This document shows positions 30,400-31,664 of a stretch of 31,664 nt of DNA, piece after piece. How positions within the stretch are numbered: the stretch's first letter is position 1; every line of letters begins with the position of its first letter. The DNA comes from a virus. The stretch covers positions 1 through 31,664 of the IMG/VR virus record IMGVR_UViG_3300022602_000288; one strand, written 5' to 3'. The notes below the pieces were generated by a model. It worked only from the letters and a program-made list of their open reading frames with translations, was not told where the DNA came from and searched no databases. The position numbers were made by a program, and so were the translations under genes.

Positions 30400-30588
30400 C
30401 TACCCAAATAACGGTGGTAATACCACCTCAATAGCTACGTTTTGTTTCATTACGGATAAGCTACCACCGCACTCATTGCACTGCAAAGAAACAATTTCAT
30501 GTTCTGTAACATCGTTGTTGCAATGGTTGCACTTAAGTTCAATGCGATGTGCAGGTTCAGCAGATTGTGCAGCTTTGTCGATAATCAT
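30400..30588 (-). CDS. Small zinc-ribbon protein
   Basis: A 62-residue protein starts at ATG 30588. Two CxxC pairs, C20/C23 (ELKCNHCNND) and C37/C40 (SLQCNECGGS), form a standard zinc-ribbon site. The N-terminus is short and polar; the C-terminus is hydrophobic and Pro-rich (IEVVLPPLFG). Zinc ribbons commonly bind nucleic acid or protein. Its place between a tail-associated gene and the holin is unusual for a regulator, so it may be a small structural or lysis accessory protein. Function unknown. Confidence 0.7.
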   Translation of the reverse strand: MIIDKAAQSAEPAHRIELKCNHCNNDVTEHEIVSLQCNECGGSLSVMKQNVAIEVVLPPLFG

Positions 30589-30589
30589 T

Positions 30590-30898
30590 TTATTCCTTAG
30601 AAATAGGGGCTTCCCATAACCACGTTGTTTGATTTAAGGTATATCCTTCACCGGGAGAGGGGGCATAAAACACATCATGTACTGCGTCGTAAATATAGCC
30701 AAGTCCTGCGTAGTTACCACGTAGAGCAACACCACCATCAGGTTGACCATTCTCACCGTAATGAACACCGCCACGGGTATTGTATGAAGTTTGAATCCAA
30801 GTACCGGGGGATGAATCTACAAACGTAGTAAAAAATTCGGGTTCAGCAACAATTCCGTCAATTACTTTGCCATCTAATACTTTTACAAAATGTGCCAT
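30590..30898 (-). CDS. Conserved tail-associated small protein
   Basis: A 102-residue protein starts at ATG 30898 (AAGGAT upstream). Its core SYNTRGGVHYGENGQPDGG and ALRGNYAGLGYIYD, with a final LNQTTWLWEAP, is a strongly conserved pattern seen next to fibre genes of many cyanophages and other tailed phages. It looks beta-rich and aromatic. It probably caps or chaperones a fibre, or is part of it; the function is not established. It follows directly after the Gly-rich fibre gene in the transcript. Confidence 0.82.
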   Translation of the reverse strand: MAHFVKVLDGKVIDGIVAEPEFFTTFVDSSPGTWIQTSYNTRGGVHYGENGQPDGGVALRGNYAGLGYIYDAVHDVFYAPSPGEGYTLNQTTWLWEAPISKE

Positions 30899-30906
30899 GA
30901 TTATCC

Positions 30907-31664
30907 TTATGCTGTATATGTACCAGACGTTGTAAATGTGTGGATTGTGTAGCCGCCAGAAGAAGTAACCGTACCACCTGTTCCACGTTGTGCTCCAGCG
31001 TAAGAAATTACTACAATACCTGAACCGCCTGAACCGCCGTTTGATGAAATTCCACCACCTCCGCCGCCACCACCGGTATTAGCTGTTCCATTACCACCTG
31101 CACTGCTATAACCACCTGCTCCACCGCCGCCAGTACCACCTACGTTACTTCCCGATGGATTTGATCCTGCACCGCCGCCACCGCCACCTGCGTAGTAAGT
31201 TGATGAGCCAGATATTGAACTAGCAATACCAACTCCACCATAACCTGCTCCATCAGCGCCAGAAGCACCAACAGCGCCTCCGCCTCCACCCCCACCACCC
31301 ATTGACCGAGTGCTACCACTTGGGTTTCCTGTACCACCTGCGTAACCTTGACCAGCCGTTCCAGAACCCGCAACTGTGCTTACGTTATAAGAACCTCCGC
31401 CACCCGAACCACCGTTGCCGTTAATCTGTGCGGCTGAACCGTTTTGGCCCGCTCCGCCACCTACAGCAGTAAGTGATAAAGCAGCGATAGACGAATTTGA
31501 ACCAGCGTTTCCGTTAATAGCCCCGCCAGTGCCCACAGTGACAGCATAAGCTGTACCACTAATTAGAGCCGCAACACCGGATAAAACGCCACCCGCACCG
31601 CCACCGCCACCGCCACCACCGCCAGCTCCACCGCCACCACCGCCACCGCCAGCAACAATAAGAT
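30907..31664 (-). CDS. Glycine-rich tail fibre/receptor-binding protein, 5' end outside the window
   Basis: The reading frame stays open to the right edge, so the start is not in the window; a GTG at 31536 lies within the frame and is not the real start. About 252 residues are visible. They open with LIVAGGGGGGGGG and continue through several poly-Gly blocks separated by Ser/Ala/Asn motifs. The C-terminus (SGIVVISYAGAQRGTGGTVTSSG, then YTIHTFTTSGTYT) is a hallmark of many glycine-rich phage fibre ends. Poly-Gly sheets of this kind form receptor-contact tips in some phage adhesins (S16 gp38 is a known example of Gly-rich tips). It probably binds the host surface. Length variation in Gly runs may change host range. 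Confidence 0.88.
   Translation of the reverse strand, partial: LIVAGGGGGGGGAGGGGGGGGGAGGVLSGVAALISGTAYAVTVGTGGAINGNAGSNSSIAALSLTAVGGGAGQNGSAAQINGNGGSGGGGSYNVSTVAGSGTAGQGYAGGTGNPSGSTRSMGGGGGGGGAVGASGADGAGYGGVGIASSISGSSTYYAGGGGGGAGSNPSGSNVGGTGGGGAGGYSSAGGNGTANTGGGGGGGGISSNGGSGGSGIVVISYAGAQRGTGGTVTSSGGYTIHTFTTSGTYTA

Overview
The window is a contiguous piece of a tailed bacteriophage genome (or prophage), with no cellular housekeeping genes, rRNA, tRNA, CRISPR array or transposase. An i-spanin with a nested o-spanin lipoprotein shows that the host has an outer membrane (Gram-negative). Promoters of the host sigma-70 type, and the lack of a phage RNA polymerase in the part seen, suggest that host RNA polymerase transcribes it. 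A P22 gp10-like tail/stabilisation protein, Gln/Gly-rich internal proteins and one giant virion protein fit a short-tailed (podovirus-like) particle. Terminase, portal and capsid genes are outside the window, and both ends cut through genes. The sequence is moderately A+T-rich throughout. An aquatic proteobacterial host is plausible but unproven.

Layout. Positions 1-13652 (+ strand) hold a dense early/replication operon. It opens with small accessory proteins (3-1875), followed by a 170-bp intergenic region with a possible structured RNA and a strong promoter (1876-2050). Next come a VRR-NUC nuclease, a family A DNA polymerase, a run of small proteins (one secreted and Cys-rich, one two-helix membrane protein, one DUF3310), a Cas4/RecB-like PD-(D/E)XK nuclease, an HNH-like remnant and an SNF2-type helicase. 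A second copy of the same promoter sits at 8808-8835, followed by a coiled-coil protein, a putative ssDNA-binding protein, a Cro/CI-like regulator and a large AEP primase-DUF927 helicase fusion. Adjacent genes mostly overlap as ATGA or TAATG, implying translational coupling. The operon ends at a rho-independent terminator (13688-13713).

Positions 13712-31664 (- strand) hold a convergent late operon read right to left: a Gly-rich tail fibre (cut by the window end), a small tail-associated protein, a zinc-ribbon protein, a putative holin, spanins, a GH108 endolysin, a P22 gp10-like protein, small and internal virion proteins, a GNAT-like protein, a Gln-rich ejection-type protein and finally a 2804-residue polyvalent protein with an AT-hook, an ADP-ribosyltransferase-like domain and two zincin-like motifs.

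How the genes work together. The left arm encodes a nearly self-sufficient replisome: primase-helicase, Leu762-type polymerase, ssDNA-binding protein, SNF2 helicase and two nucleases. The right arm encodes host attachment, lysis, tail completion and proteins probably ejected into the host with the DNA. The most interesting points are the giant effector-like protein, the double-glycine motifs shared by two virion proteins, the repeated promoter whose -10 box overlaps a start codon, the small secreted Cys-rich protein, and the tRNA-like but non-tRNA structured intergenic element.
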